The notes: generated by a model from the sequence alone, not told the origin. A DNA stretch of 64,000 bases from Gordonia sp. OPL2 (GCF_003797825.1 NZ_RKME01000003.1:124001-188000); one strand, 5' to 3'; shown: positions 44,764 to 54,088, counted from the first letter of the stretch. Made by a program: numbers and translations.

Positions 44764-45273
44764 ATGGGTTCGGAGTTCCCCGACCGTCGATGGGGCACCG
44801 AGTCGAGCCCACTCCGTCGCCCCATGGTCGCCCTGGCCAGTACTTCGTTCGGCTCCTGGGTGATCCGCATGCTCGTCCCGATCGACCGACGACTCCTGCG
44901 TACCACCGGTGGACGGTTCACCGCCCTGGGACCGATCGGTGCGCCGACCGTTCTCCTCACGACCATCGGCCGTCGATCCGGCGAGAAACGGACGTCGCCG
45001 CTGATCTATGTCCGCGACGACCCCGATCTGTTTGTCGTCGGGTCCAACTTCGGACAAGAGCACCATCCCGCATGGACGTGGAATCTGCTCGCCGAGCCGA
45101 CATGCTGGGTCAACACCGCGGGCACCGACATCGAGGCCTCCGCGACCCTGGTCGAGGGATCCGATCGCGACCGGATCGTGGGTGAATTCGAGAAGATGGT
45201 CACCGCGTACGAGGTCTACCGCGGCCGTACCGATCGACCGATGAGGGTCTTCCGCCTGACACCGGCCGCCTGA
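44764..45273 (+). CDS. Deazaflavin (F420)-dependent nitroreductase family protein
   Basis: This 169-residue protein is of the Ddn/F420H(2)-dependent quinone reductase family. The core GPIGAPTVLLTTIGRRSGEKRTSPLIYV is the cofactor-binding signature, followed by VVGSNFGQEHHPAWTWNLLA, another family hallmark. The enzyme likely reduces quinones or other electrophiles with F420H2 at the membrane. AGGAG lies 6 nt before ATG 44764. It follows fadH by 111 nt. Confidence 0.9.
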   Translation: MGSEFPDRRWGTESSPLRRPMVALASTSFGSWVIRMLVPIDRRLLRTTGGRFTALGPIGAPTVLLTTIGRRSGEKRTSPLIYVRDDPDLFVVGSNFGQEHHPAWTWNLLAEPTCWVNTAGTDIEASATLVEGSDRDRIVGEFEKMVTAYEVYRGRTDRPMRVFRLTPAA

Positions 45274-45292
45274 CACCGGCGCAGCGCCGGTG
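45274..45292. terminator. Short palindromic terminator candidate
   Basis: CACCGGCGC-A-GCGCCGGTG, directly after the Ddn-like gene stop, can form a 7-bp stem with a GCAGC loop. Confidence 0.5.
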
Positions 45293-45335
45293 CTGAGGGC
45301 CCTCTCGGGGTCGCGACCCGACTAGAGTCGACACC

Positions 45336-46145
45336 ATGCCGCTACCTGCCGCCTCCGACTCCGCCCGCGCCGTCGTCACGGGCGCGTCGTCGGGAATCGG
45401 GATGGAACTCGCGTGGGCACTGGCGGCTCGCGGGCATTCACTGATCCTCGTCGCCCGCCGCGGCGACATCCTCGAAGAACTCGCCGGACGGATCCGCGCG
45501 CAGCACGGCGTCCACACCGAGGTGCGGGCGGTGGATCTGTCCGATCCGTGTGCCCTCGAGGTGCTCGCCGCCGAGCTCGCCGACCGCGAGATCTCGATCC
45601 TCTGCAACAACGCGGGGATCGCCACGTTCGGACCGGTCAGTGACCTCGACCCGGAGTACGAGCGTGCCCAGGTCCGCCTCAACGTGACCGCCGTCCACGA
45701 TCTCACCCTCGCCGTGCTGCCCCAGATGGTGCACCGCGGTTCCGGCGGCATCCTGATGGTGGGATCGGCGGCCGGCAACATGCCCATCCCGAACAACGCC
45801 ACGTACGCGGCCACCAAGGCGTTCGTCAACACGTTCAGCGAATCACTGCGTGGCGAGGTCGGCGACAGCGGTGTCCACATCACTCTCCTCGCGCCGGGGC
45901 CGGTGCGCACCGAGACCCCGGCACCCGAAGACGCGTCCATCGTCGACCGCATGGTTCCCGACTTCCTGTGGCATTCCAGTGCGCGGGTGGCCGAGATGAG
46001 CCTGGATGCGTTGCAGCACAACAAGATGCGCGTGGTTCCAGGGGCCCTGTCCAAGGCGATGTCGGTCGCCGGAGGCTATAGCCCGCGTGCCGTCGTCGCG
46101 CCGATCGTCGGGTCGTTCTACCGCAAGCTCGGCGGCGACTCCTAG
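45336..46145 (+). CDS. cmrA: Mycolate reductase-like short-chain dehydrogenase
   Basis: This 269-residue SDR has the nucleotide motif TGASSGIG (15-22), NNAG (91-94), and catalytic Ser144, Tyr157 and Lys161 (YAATK). In mycobacteria and corynebacteria the enzyme at this position (Rv2509 / CmrA) reduces the 3-oxo intermediate to mature mycolic acid. The gene order cmrA, HerA-like ATPase, orn, tRNA-His is the same as in M. tuberculosis (from memory), which makes the assignment good. A TAGAGT hexamer ends 7 nt before the ATG, suggesting a leaderless start. Confidence 0.85.
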   Translation: MPLPAASDSARAVVTGASSGIGMELAWALAARGHSLILVARRGDILEELAGRIRAQHGVHTEVRAVDLSDPCALEVLAAELADREISILCNNAGIATFGPVSDLDPEYERAQVRLNVTAVHDLTLAVLPQMVHRGSGGILMVGSAAGNMPIPNNATYAATKAFVNTFSESLRGEVGDSGVHITLLAPGPVRTETPAPEDASIVDRMVPDFLWHSSARVAEMSLDALQHNKMRVVPGALSKAMSVAGGYSPRAVVAPIVGSFYRKLGGDS

Positions 46146-46155
46146 ACCGGACCGC

Positions 46156-47730
46156 TCAGCGTCGTCGCCGACGACCCGTCCCGAAGATCGCCCTGCTGAA
46201 CTCGCGTCCGGCCGCCGACGCGGCGGATCGCAGAAAGCTCTGCATGGGCTTGCTCGTCAGCACCTCGGTCAGCATGCCCGGTTCGGGCGCAGGACTCGGC
46301 GACGGCGCGGGTGCGGGCGGCGGCGGTGGTGGCGCATCCGCCGCTTCGTCCGGCGACAGGGTGTTGGCCGCGAGCTTCTCGTAGGCGGATTCGCGGTCGA
46401 TCGGGGTTCCGTACTTGGCATACAGCGGACTGGCCTTTGCGGCGGCGGTGATCCCCTCGGCGCCAACGGCTTCCATCGATGACCGCGGCGCCCGGACCAC
46501 AGTCCACGCCACCGGCGTCGGAGCGCCCTTCTCCGACAGCACGGTCACGATCGCCTCACCGGTCCCCAGCGACGTCAGCGCCTTGTCGATCTCGTAGACG
46601 TCCGAGACCGGGTAGGTCTTCACGGTCTTCGACAGCGCTTTCTGATCGTCGGGTGTGAACGCGCGCAGTGCGTGCTGGATGCGCGCACCCAATTGTGAGA
46701 GAACCGCATTCGGGATGTCGGTCGGGAGCTGCGAGCAGAAGAACACCCCCACGCCCTTGGACCGGATGAGCTTGACCGTTTGTTCGACCTGTTCGGTGAA
46801 AGCCTTCGACGCATCGTCGAACAACAGGTGGGCCTCGTCGAAGATGAAGACGAGCTTCGGCTTGTCGAGATCACCGACCTCGGGCAGGAATTCGAATAGA
46901 TCCGCGAGAATCCACATCAGGAACGTCGAGAACAGCGCCGGCCGTGAGGACTGCGCTCCGAGCTCGAAGAGAGTGATGATCCCTCGGCCGTCGGAGGCCG
47001 ACCGGATGAGATCGGCGGGCTCGACCTCGGGCTCACCGAAGAAGGTGTCACCGCCGTCGGCCTCGAGATTGGTCAGCGCACGCAGGATGACACCGGCGGT
47101 CGCGGTGGACACACCACCGATCGCCTTCAGCTCGGGTTTGCCCTCATCGCTCGTGAGATGTGCGATCACCGACCGCAGATCCTTGAGATCGAGAAGCGGC
47201 AGACCCTTCTGGTCGGCCCAGTGGAAGATGAGTCCGAGAGTGGACTCCTGAGTGGCATTGAGACCGAGCACCTTGCTCAGCAGGATCGGCCCGAATGACG
47301 TGATGGTCGCGCGGATCGGGATTCCGATGCCCTCGGCGCCCAGGGACACGAACTCGACCGGGCAGGAGGCCGGTTGCCAGTCGTCACCGGTCTGCGTCGC
47401 CCGCTCGGCTATCTTGTCGTTCGCCGTCCCGGGCCTGCTCAGACCGGAGAGATCCCCCTTGATGTCGGCCATGACGACCGGGACGCCGTTGGCGGACAAC
47501 TGCTCCGCGATGAGTTGAAGCGACTTGGTCTTGCCGGTACCGGTCGCCCCGGCCACCAACCCGTGGCGGTTCATCATCGACAGCGGGATCCGCACACCGG
47601 CAGCCGGGTCGGCGTGTCCGTCGACCGACACCGTTCCCAGTTCCAGTGACGTCGAGTCGAACGCGTACCCGGCAGCGATCGTCGTCGCGGCGGTGGCGGG
47701 ATCGGTCACAACAGCTGTCCTCTCGTCCAC
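46156..47730 (-). CDS. HerA-like ATPase (DUF853 family)
   Basis: This 524-residue cytoplasmic P-loop ATPase has Walker A GATGTGKT (61-68), in the setting [19 protein letters not shown], and Walker [12 protein letters not shown]. HerA/FtsK-like motifs [20 protein letters not shown] and the [18 protein letters not shown] segment identify the DUF853 family (Rv2510c in M. tuberculosis). A Pro/Ala-rich linker (about 470-490) precedes a basic tail ending in Arg residues. The role is unknown; DNA translocation or processing is likely. The start is GTG 47730 with no clear ribosome site. It converges with cmrA and diverges from orn. Confidence 0.88.
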   Translation of the reverse strand: MDERTAVVTDPATAATTIAAGYAFDSTSLELGTVSVDGHADPAAGVRIPLSMMNRHGLVAGATGTGKTKSLQLIAEQLSANGVPVVMADIKGDLSGLSRPGTANDKIAERATQTGDDWQPASCPVEFVSLGAEGIGIPIRATITSFGPILLSKVLGLNATQESTLGLIFHWADQKGLPLLDLKDLRSVIAHLTSDEGKPELKAIGGVSTATAGVILRALTNLEADGGDTFFGEPEVEPADLIRSASDGRGIITLFELGAQSSRPALFSTFLMWILADLFEFLPEVGDLDKPKLVFIFDEAHLLFDDASKAFTEQVEQTVKLIRSKGVGVFFCSQLPTDIPNAVLSQLGARIQHALRAFTPDDQKALSKTVKTYPVSDVYEIDKALTSLGTGEAIVTVLSEKGAPTPVAWTVVRAPRSSMEAVGAEGITAAAKASPLYAKYGTPIDRESAYEKLAANTLSPDEAADAPPPPPPAPAPSPSPAPEPGMLTEVLTSKPMQSFLRSAASAAGREFSRAIFGTGRRRRR

Positions 47731-47813
47731 AGGGGCGTATCAGGGCGTGCACCACAGCAAACAATAGCCGTCACGACACGTCGCGAACGGTCGCGACGAC
47801 TAAGGTTGACCGG

Positions 47814-48413
47814 ATGCAGGACAAACTCGTGTGGATCGACTGCGAGATGACCGGTCTACGACTCGAATCGGACAAGTTGATCGAGATCGCCGCCCTCGTC
47901 ACCGACAGTGACCTCAACATCCTCGGTGACGGTGTGGACATCGTCATCCACGCCTCCGACGACGATCTCGCGGCCATGCCCGACGTGGTCACGAAGATGC
48001 ATGCGGCCTCGGGGCTCACCGACGAGGTCCGCGCGTCCACCGTCTCGGTCGCGGAAGCGGAAAAGCAGGTTCTCGACTACATCCGCACCCAGGTCACGAC
48101 CGCAGGCGCCGTTCCTCTCGCGGGTAACTCGATCGCCACCGACCGCGGGTTCATCGCCCGGGACATGCCCGAACTCGATGCGTACCTGCACTACCGCATG
48201 GTCGACGTCAGTTCCATCAAGGAACTCTGCCGACGCTGGTACCCCAAGATCTATTTCGGGCAGCCGGAGAAAGGGCTCGCCCACCGCGCCCTGGCCGACA
48301 TCCGCGAGTCGATCCGCGAGCTGAAGTACTACCGCGCGGCAGCCTTCGTCGCCGCGCCGGGGCCCGACATCGACGACCTCACCACCATCGTCACAGACCT
48401 CGGACCTGCCTGA
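47814..48413 (+). CDS. orn: Oligoribonuclease
   Basis: This 199-residue DEDDh 3'-5' exonuclease degrades short RNA, including pGpG from cyclic-di-GMP turnover. All five catalytic residues are visible: Asp9 and Glu11 (WIDCEMTGL), Asp110 (NSIATDRGF), His157 and Asp162 ([10 protein letters not shown]). A TAAGGT hexamer ends 7 nt before ATG 47814, so it is probably leaderless. A tRNA-His gene follows on the same strand. Confidence 0.96.
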   Translation: MQDKLVWIDCEMTGLRLESDKLIEIAALVTDSDLNILGDGVDIVIHASDDDLAAMPDVVTKMHAASGLTDEVRASTVSVAEAEKQVLDYIRTQVTTAGAVPLAGNSIATDRGFIARDMPELDAYLHYRMVDVSSIKELCRRWYPKIYFGQPEKGLAHRALADIRESIRELKYYRAAAFVAAPGPDIDDLTTIVTDLGPA

Positions 48414-48516
48414 ACACGCCAGACCGTAACCGATTGGAGTTCGGAGCACCCGACCCGCTAGAGTATGACTCTGGCTCTGGGACCCGGTGAGAGATCCTGG
48501 GTATCGGACGCCGATG

Positions 48517-48589
48517 GTGGATGTAGTTCAGTTGGTAGAGCACCAGGTTGTGATCCTGGCTGTCGCGGGTTCGAGTCCCGTCATCCACC
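48517..48589 (+). tRNA. tRNA-His (GTG)
   Basis: The acceptor arm GTGGATG pairs with CATCCAC, with an encoded G at -1 (48516) opposite discriminator C, the tRNA-His identity pair. The anticodon loop TTGTGAT gives GTG, and the T loop is TTCGAGT. No full CCA is encoded. The position after orn is as in mycobacteria. Confidence 0.96.
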
Positions 48590-48595
48590 CCGACC

Positions 48596-48634
48596 GCAAC
48601 TGCCCCCACCTGCATCGCAGGTGGGGGCAGTTGC
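48596..48634 (+). terminator. Terminator of tRNA-His
   Basis: A perfect 18-bp stem (arms start GCAACTGCCCCC and end GGGGGCAGTTGC) with a 3-base loop begins 6 nt after the tRNA. Confidence 0.85.
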
Positions 48635-48685
48635 CGTTTCCCGGACCGAGGACCCTTGTGCCACCGGCCTCTCGTTCGATAGTTT

Positions 48686-48703
48686 CGTTATTACGTAACT
48701 ACG
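48686..48703. promoter_or_regulatory. Candidate operator of the lipoprotein/HTH operon
   Basis: CGTTATTACGTAACTACG: an 8-bp perfect core (TTACGTAA) with outer CGT/ACG arms, 13 nt before GTG 48717. The coupled winged-helix gene downstream is the obvious candidate to bind here. Confidence 0.5.
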
Positions 48704-48716
48704 GAGGTATGGGATC

Positions 48717-49793
48717 GTGCGCAAGGAACTTGCCGCCGCAGCACTGATCGGGGTCCTCGTCGGCGGGTGTGCCACGGCCACGGATGAGAGCGTGTCGTCG
48801 TCGCATGGCGTGACCGGGCACTGCGCACCGACCCCGCCCGCCGACGTCGGTACCGCCGACGGATGGCTCGGCTACATCGCAGGCCACCCCGACGACGTCG
48901 GGATGAGTGTGACCGCCACTGACGGGACGGTGATCGACCACAACGCGGACGAACACTTCCCCACCGCGTCGGCCATCAAGCTGGTCCATCTCGCCGCCTA
49001 CGCCGACGCTGTTGCCGCACAGCGAATCCGGCCCGACGACACGGTGACGGTCGGCGACTGGGAGAGGTGGTACTTCCCCATCGACGGTGGTGCACACCGT
49101 CGTTCGCTGGCGTACCTCGGCATTCCCGAACGCAACGGCGTCGCCACGCAGCCCGATCGGCTCGTGTCGTATCGGCAACTGGCCGACGTCATGATCCGCT
49201 TCTCCGACTCGGCGGCACCGGATCTGTTCCGCGACCGGCTCGGCGACGACACCCTGGCAGCGATCATGCAGCGCTACGGGATCGGCGACGACGCGCCCAG
49301 CCTCCTCGGCATGTACCTGGGCACCGTCGACCCCACCCTGCGGACACCCGCCGACCGCGACCGCGCGGCGCAGCGATACACCACCGATGTCGACTACGCC
49401 AGGGCCCGGCTCGACGAACTGCGTACCGCCGATCTGACCGCCCCGCAGAGCGATTCGCCCATCCGCGCGACACCGCGCGCGCTGTCCGCCCTCATCGGCG
49501 CCCTCGCCGACGGAACCTTCGGCCCCGGCGCACCCATTGCGCGCGACATCCTCGAATACCAGGGAAAGCAGCCGAACGGCTCGACGCTCGGGTTCAAGGG
49601 CGGGAGCCTGCCCGGCGTGCTGACCGACGTGTTCGAGTACCGCGGCGCCGACGGCCGGACCGGCGTCGGGACGGTGATGGTTCGGAATCTGTCGGCAGCC
49701 GACGCCGCTCACAACGATTTCGCCCATCAGGAGATGTTGCTGCGAGCGCTCACCGAACCCGCGTTCGCCCGAGCACTGGCCTGCGCGACATGA
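48717..49793 (+). CDS. Lipoprotein of the class A beta-lactamase / serine hydrolase fold
   Basis: This 358-residue exported lipoprotein has the lipobox VGGC (Cys18). The catalytic Ser-x-x-Lys is S85-A-I-K88. The second motif reads SDS (163-165) instead of SDN, and the KTG box is replaced by KGGS. These changes argue against a classic beta-lactamase and fit the broader beta-lactamase-2 family, whose roles in cell-wall metabolism are mostly unknown. The start is GTG 48717 with GGAGG 9 nt upstream. Its stop overlaps the next ATG (ATGA), coupling it to an HTH protein. Confidence 0.82.
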   Translation: MRKELAAAALIGVLVGGCATATDESVSSSHGVTGHCAPTPPADVGTADGWLGYIAGHPDDVGMSVTATDGTVIDHNADEHFPTASAIKLVHLAAYADAVAAQRIRPDDTVTVGDWERWYFPIDGGAHRRSLAYLGIPERNGVATQPDRLVSYRQLADVMIRFSDSAAPDLFRDRLGDDTLAAIMQRYGIGDDAPSLLGMYLGTVDPTLRTPADRDRAAQRYTTDVDYARARLDELRTADLTAPQSDSPIRATPRALSALIGALADGTFGPGAPIARDILEYQGKQPNGSTLGFKGGSLPGVLTDVFEYRGADGRTGVGTVMVRNLSAADAAHNDFAHQEMLLRALTEPAFARALACAT

Positions 49794-50326
49794 GCGACAC
49801 CGAGTCCCGGTTGCGCGACCTCACCGAGCGGATCGAACGCCTCGAGCACATCGCCGGGGTTGCGGACCATGACGATGCCGCCGGCCCACCGGAACCGCCG
49901 ACCACGGCCGGCCCACCGGAACCGCCGACCACGGCCGGCAACGGCGTGGGGTCGAGTCGGGCCGGAACCGTCGGCTACACGGGCTCGGTCGACCTCGGCG
50001 GTCCGGTGCAGTGGGACATCCGTTACGACGCGGAGTCCACGATCGGGCTGCCGACCGCGGGCCTGGCCACGGTGTTTGCCGCTCTCGGCCATCCGGTGCG
50101 CCTGTCCATCGTCCGGGTCCTGCTGCGCGGCGGCGCGTCGGTCGCCGAACTCCAGGAGACCGGGGACTTCGGGACGTCGGGACAGCTCTATCACCACCTG
50201 AAAACGCTCACTGCAGCCTCGATCGTGACCAAGAGCGGACGCAACGAGTACGTCGTCGCGCCGACCCACGTCGTCCCGACACTCGTTGCCCTGCTCGCCG
50301 CCGGGGACATCTCCGGCGCCCTCTGA
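49790..50326 (+). CDS. ArsR-like winged-helix regulator
   Basis: This 178-residue protein has a short helical N-terminus (RLRDLTERIERLEHIAGV, coiled-coil-like), a Pro-rich linker with a duplicated AGPPEPPTT, and a C-terminal winged helix: ALGHPVRLSIVRVLLRGGAS, then GQLYHHLKTLTAASIV and a wing. No metal-binding Cys is present. It is translationally coupled to the serine-hydrolase lipoprotein, so it probably regulates that operon, perhaps through the TTACGTAA palindrome. Confidence 0.82.
   Translation: MSDTESRLRDLTERIERLEHIAGVADHDDAAGPPEPPTTAGPPEPPTTAGNGVGSSRAGTVGYTGSVDLGGPVQWDIRYDAESTIGLPTAGLATVFAALGHPVRLSIVRVLLRGGASVAELQETGDFGTSGQLYHHLKTLTAASIVTKSGRNEYVVAPTHVVPTLVALLAAGDISGAL
49880..49933 (+). 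repeat. 27-bp tandem duplication inside the regulator gene
   Basis: Two perfect copies of a 27-bp unit (49880-49906 and 49907-49933) start GCCGGCCCACCGG and encode the linker sequence AGPPEPPTT twice. The length keeps the reading frame. Confidence 0.9.
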
Positions 50327-50355
50327 CGCGTCGTCGCCCACCTACACTGGGCGGC

Positions 50356-51429
50356 ATGTCTGCAACGGTCGATGTACCTGCCGGCCACCCGCTCGATCGG
50401 ACGTTCGCGAGCGACAACGCTGTCGGGGCCTCGCCGGAGATCATCGACGCGATAGCGCGAGTGTCCGCGGATGGGCACGTCGGTTACGGCGATGACCCGG
50501 TCACCGCGGCCGCACGCGCCCGGGTCGTCGAGGTCTTCGGGCATGACGCCGACGTCCACTGTGTGTCGACCGGCTCGGCCGCCAACGGGCTCGCCCTGGC
50601 CGCCCTCCTGTCACCGTGGGGCTCGGTGCTGTGCCATCGCGACAGCCATGTCTTCTACGACGAGTGCGGCGCCCCGGAGTTCTTCACCGCCGGCGGCAAG
50701 CTGATCCCACTCGACGGCCCCGACGGCAAGATCGATCCCGCGGCACTCGCCCACGCCGCTCGCGCGGGAGCCGGAGTCGTCCACAGCACGCAGCCTCAGG
50801 TCCTGAGCATCACCCAGGCCACCGAGACCGGCTCGGTCTACACACTCGACGAGATCCGGGAGTTGACCGCCATCGCCCACGGGGCCGGACTGCGCGTGCA
50901 TCTTGATGGTGCCCGATTCACCAATGCCCTTGTCTCCCTGAACACCACACCCGCCGAGATGACCTGGCGAGCGGGCGTCGACATCCTGTCGTTCGGCATC
51001 ACCAAGAACGGTGGCCTCACCACCGACGCGGTGGTGTCGTTCGACCGCACACTCGGCACCGAACTCGCCTTCCGTGTGAAGCGCGCCGGGCAACTCACCT
51101 CCAAGATGCGATTCCAGTCGGCCCAACTCGACGCCTACCTCACCGACGACCTCTGGCTGCGCAACGCACGTCACGCCAACGACATGGCCCGCAGACTCGA
51201 CGCGGGGCTTCGCGCCACCCCGGGCGTCGAAGTGCAGGGCAGTGGCGGGGCCAACATCGTGTTCTGCCGGCTGCCCGACGCAGTGATGTCGGGACTCCGC
51301 GATGACGGCTTCGTCTTCTACGACAGTCACCCGGAGCCCGGCGTCGCGCGTTTCGTGACCTCGTTCGCCACTCCTGCCGCAGCGATCGACGCCCTGATCG
51401 CACGCACCCGCGAGCTCCTCGCAGGCTGA
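50356..51429 (+). CDS. Threonine aldolase / beta-eliminating lyase family
   Basis: This 357-residue PLP enzyme should split L-threonine or a related beta-hydroxy amino acid into glycine and an aldehyde. The fold-type I features are VGYGDDPVT near the N-terminus, HLDGARFTNAL with the Asp that contacts the PLP ring, and the Schiff-base Lys217 in SFGITKNGG. Its full length is normal for the family. TACACT (50343-50348) ends 7 nt before the ATG, so it is probably leaderless. It lies 29 nt after the HTH gene. Confidence 0.85.
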   Translation: MSATVDVPAGHPLDRTFASDNAVGASPEIIDAIARVSADGHVGYGDDPVTAAARARVVEVFGHDADVHCVSTGSAANGLALAALLSPWGSVLCHRDSHVFYDECGAPEFFTAGGKLIPLDGPDGKIDPAALAHAARAGAGVVHSTQPQVLSITQATETGSVYTLDEIRELTAIAHGAGLRVHLDGARFTNALVSLNTTPAEMTWRAGVDILSFGITKNGGLTTDAVVSFDRTLGTELAFRVKRAGQLTSKMRFQSAQLDAYLTDDLWLRNARHANDMARRLDAGLRATPGVEVQGSGGANIVFCRLPDAVMSGLRDDGFVFYDSHPEPGVARFVTSFATPAAAIDALIARTRELLAG

Positions 51430-51499
51430 CCATCGTGCGCGCACACCACCCGGGCCATGCGACATCGGCTGTTCATGTCCGTCCCGTACGATCCCGCGC

Positions 51500-51661
51500 A
51501 TGCTCGAGGATCTGAACAAGGCCGCCAAGAAGGCCGGACTGCACGTCGCACACGCGAAGAAGGACGGACTGTACTCCGTGCGCAAGGCCAAGAACGGCAA
51601 ACTCGTCGCGAAGAACATCGATGCCGACGAGGTCGAGAAGGTCATCAAGAAGCACAAATGA
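51500..51661 (+). CDS. 53-residue lysine-rich protein
   Basis: The frame runs from ATG 51500 to TGA 51661. The product starts MLEDLNKAAKKAGLHVAHAK and ends VEKVIKKHK; about a quarter of its residues are Lys. A helix, a beta hairpin (GLYSVRKAKNGKLVAKNI) and a C-terminal helix are predicted by eye, a compact small fold. A TACGAT hexamer ends 7 nt before the ATG, so it is probably leaderless. A strong terminator follows at 51710. It may bind nucleic acid, but no known motif is present. Confidence 0.7.
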   Translation: MLEDLNKAAKKAGLHVAHAKKDGLYSVRKAKNGKLVAKNIDADEVEKVIKKHK

Positions 51662-51709
51662 TCTCGATCGGCGGGCGCCTCGCGTCGCCTCCGTCGGCGC
51701 CCCTCCCCT

Positions 51710-51736
51710 GATCCACCTCGGCTCCCGAGGTGGATC
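51710..51736 (+). terminator. Terminator after the lysine-rich small gene
   Basis: GATCCACCTCGG-CTC-CCGAGGTGGATC: a perfect 12-bp stem with a 3-base loop, 49 nt after the stop codon. Confidence 0.8.
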
Positions 51737-51826
51737 TCGCATCTGCGCATCACCACGTGATGCAGCACCGATCTTCCGCCACCGCGTGACGCGGACCACG
51801 TTCACCTGTTACCCTGCCGTTACTTC

Positions 51827-51840
51827 AGGTCAAGTGACCT
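51827..51840. promoter_or_regulatory. Candidate TetR operator upstream of the amine oxidase
   Basis: AGGTCA-AG-TGACCT is a perfect inverted repeat 27 nt before ATG 51867. A TATCGT hexamer (51855-51860) is a possible -10. The TetR gene two steps downstream is the likely binder. Confidence 0.6.
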
Positions 51841-51866
51841 AAACATGTGAGCGCTATCGTCCTCCT

Positions 51867-53390
51867 ATGTCACTTCGGGGGAACGACAGCCGTCAGAGAA
51901 CGGGAACGTCTATGGGTCAAGGGGTTTCACGTCGGGCGTTCATGGGGGGAACCCTCGGCGCGGCCGGACTCGCGATCACGGCGGGAGCGGTGCGCGGCGC
52001 CGGACACGCCGAAGCCGCGCCCGCCGGTGTCGTCGACGCGATCGTCGTCGGGGGCGGGCTGTCCGGGCTGGCGGCAGCGAAATCGCTGGTCGCGTCCGGG
52101 GCATCCGTCATCGTGCTGGAGGCGCGCGAACGCGCCGGCGGTCGCGTACACAACATCTCCACGCCACGGGTCGGTGCAACGCTCGACGCCGGAGCGGAGT
52201 TCATCGGTCCCACCCAGACCCACATCGCCGCGTTGGCCCGCGAACACGACGTACGCACCATCCGGACCTACAACCAGGGCGACAGCGTCTTCTGGAACAC
52301 CGACACCGGCACGCGGATGCCGGCAGCGCTGCCACTGCCCGCCGAATTCTCCACGCTGCAGGCGCTTCCCGCGCTCGCGCGTGCACAGGCCGAGGCGCTG
52401 GTCCCGTTCCCCGTCGGCGAACCCTGGCGCCACCCCGACGCACGCCGGCTCGACTCGATCACCTGGAAGCAGTACACCGACGAGGTGACCTCGGATCCGA
52501 CCGCGCGGATGCTCACGAGCGTCGCCATGTCGGCACCACTGTCCGTCCGGCCCGATGAGGTGTCGGCGCTGTACTTCATCAACTACATCGCCGCCTCCGG
52601 CGACGAGAACAATCCCGGCACCATCATCCGGTTGCTCAGCACGGACGGCGGCGCGCAGGAGAGCCTCTTCGAGGGTGGTGCGGCGCTGATCCCGTTGCGC
52701 ATGGCGGCCGCGCTCGGTTCGCGTGTCGTGTACAACGCCCCGGTCCGAACCGTCGACCACACCGGTCCGATCGCGTCGGTGCACACCGATCGCGGGATCT
52801 TCCGCGCCCGCAAGGTGATCGTCGCGATGTCGCCGGCCATCAGCGGCCAGATCCGGTACTCGCCGGGCCTGCCCGCTGCGCGGGTCGGCCTGACCCGCGG
52901 GTACCACATGGGTGCGGTCAGCAAGTTCGCCGCCGTGTACCGGCGTCCGTTCTGGCGCGACAAGGGCTTCTCCGGTCAGGTCTTCGGCAACGGCCGGCCG
53001 ATCGACGTGACCTTCGAGAGCTACGCCGACAATCGCCACATCCTGATGGGATTCATCTCGGCCGATGCGATGCGGCGCCTCGACAAGGCACCCGAGAGCC
53101 AGATCGTCCGCGAATGTGTCGCCAACTTCGTCGACTACTTCGGCCCCGAGGCGCGCGACCTGCTCGACTACGGGATCTTCAAATGGGACCTCGAGGAATG
53201 GTCACGCGGAGGCCCCGTCGCCGTCAGTTCACCTGGAACCCTCACCCGATACGGCCCGGCGCTGCGCGAACCGGTGGGCCCCATCCACTGGGCCGGCACC
53301 GAGACCGCCGACTACTGGACCGGTTACATGGACGGCGCCGTCCGGTCCGGTCAGCGTGCCGCGCGCGAGGTGCTCACCGCACTGCGCTGA
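51867..53390 (+). CDS. Flavin-containing amine oxidase, Tat-exported
   Basis: This FAD amine oxidase has 507 residues from ATG 51867 (492 from ATG 51912). The Tat signal is SRRAFMGG followed by a long hydrophobic stretch to about AEAA. The FAD motif is VVGGGLSGLAAAKSL and the acidic end is VLEARERAGGRV. Near the C-terminus WAGTETADYWTGYMDGAVRSG is the flavin-binding motif of monoamine/putrescine oxidases. It should oxidise a primary amine to an aldehyde with release of ammonia and H2O2, outside the membrane. The substrate is unknown. It is probably in one transcript with tetR and the ceramidase. Confidence 0.88.
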   Translation: MSLRGNDSRQRTGTSMGQGVSRRAFMGGTLGAAGLAITAGAVRGAGHAEAAPAGVVDAIVVGGGLSGLAAAKSLVASGASVIVLEARERAGGRVHNISTPRVGATLDAGAEFIGPTQTHIAALAREHDVRTIRTYNQGDSVFWNTDTGTRMPAALPLPAEFSTLQALPALARAQAEALVPFPVGEPWRHPDARRLDSITWKQYTDEVTSDPTARMLTSVAMSAPLSVRPDEVSALYFINYIAASGDENNPGTIIRLLSTDGGAQESLFEGGAALIPLRMAAALGSRVVYNAPVRTVDHTGPIASVHTDRGIFRARKVIVAMSPAISGQIRYSPGLPAARVGLTRGYHMGAVSKFAAVYRRPFWRDKGFSGQVFGNGRPIDVTFESYADNRHILMGFISADAMRRLDKAPESQIVRECVANFVDYFGPEARDLLDYGIFKWDLEEWSRGGPVAVSSPGTLTRYGPALREPVGPIHWAGTETADYWTGYMDGAVRSGQRAAREVLTALR

Positions 53391-53455
53391 GCGCGTACCC
53401 ATCGACCCGACCACTCCCAACCGGCCGGTCCGGTCCGCGATCCAAGGAGCCCCCC

Positions 53456-54088
53456 GTGGCCAGAATGCCGGTCGAGAAACGTCGGGAACTGTTGCTCGAG
53501 TCCGCCTTTCGCGTCATCGCGAGCCGAGGGGTGGACGGGGCGACGACTCGGGCCATCAGCGCCGAGGCCGGAGTGACGCTGTCGACATTCCACTACGTCT
53601 TCGCCTCCCGCGACGACCTGCTCGCCGCACTGGTGACGCGGGGCACCGACACCGAGTTGGCCGTCATCGCCACGGCACTGGGGGCCGCGGCCGCAGGGGC
53701 CGAGCGCGGACCCGGCGGCATCCGGATCATGTTGCAGGAGAGCCTCTCCGGGTACATCGATGGTGTTGTCGCCGATCCAGGGCGGGAGCAGGCGATGATC
53801 TCGCTGAATCAATACGCGCGTCAGACGAGCGGCCTCGCCGAGCTCGGCGCGAACATGTATCAGCGGTACTACGACGCGATTGCCGACGGTCTCGACGTCG
53901 CGGCCGACCAGGCGGGCGTGCGATGGGACCGGCCCACCGCAGAGCTGGCGCCCCTGGTCGTGGCCGCGACCGACGGCATCACACTCGCCTATCTGAACAC
54001 GCGCGACCGTGGCATCTGTGACCGGATCGCCGAGGCGACGGTGACGCTCATGCTCGGTCACGTCGACACCACCACTGATCATCGGTGA
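53456..54088 (+). CDS. TetR-family regulator
   Basis: This 210-residue repressor has an N-terminal HTH (ELLLESAFRVIASRGVDGAT ... SAEAGVTLSTFHYVF) and a helical ligand domain. GTG 53456 is chosen because AAGGAG lies 6 nt upstream. It sits 65 nt after the amine oxidase and 61 nt before the ceramidase, all on the same strand. It probably controls this cluster through the AGGTCA palindrome at 51827; the ligand may be a lipid or amine. Confidence 0.88.
   Translation: MARMPVEKRRELLLESAFRVIASRGVDGATTRAISAEAGVTLSTFHYVFASRDDLLAALVTRGTDTELAVIATALGAAAAGAERGPGGIRIMLQESLSGYIDGVVADPGREQAMISLNQYARQTSGLAELGANMYQRYYDAIADGLDVAADQAGVRWDRPTAELAPLVVAATDGITLAYLNTRDRGICDRIAEATVTLMLGHVDTTTDHR

Noticed and set aside
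48717..49793. Class A beta-lactamase conferring resistance
   Set aside because: The SDN and KTG motifs are not conserved (SDS, KGGS), so a resistance function is not supported.
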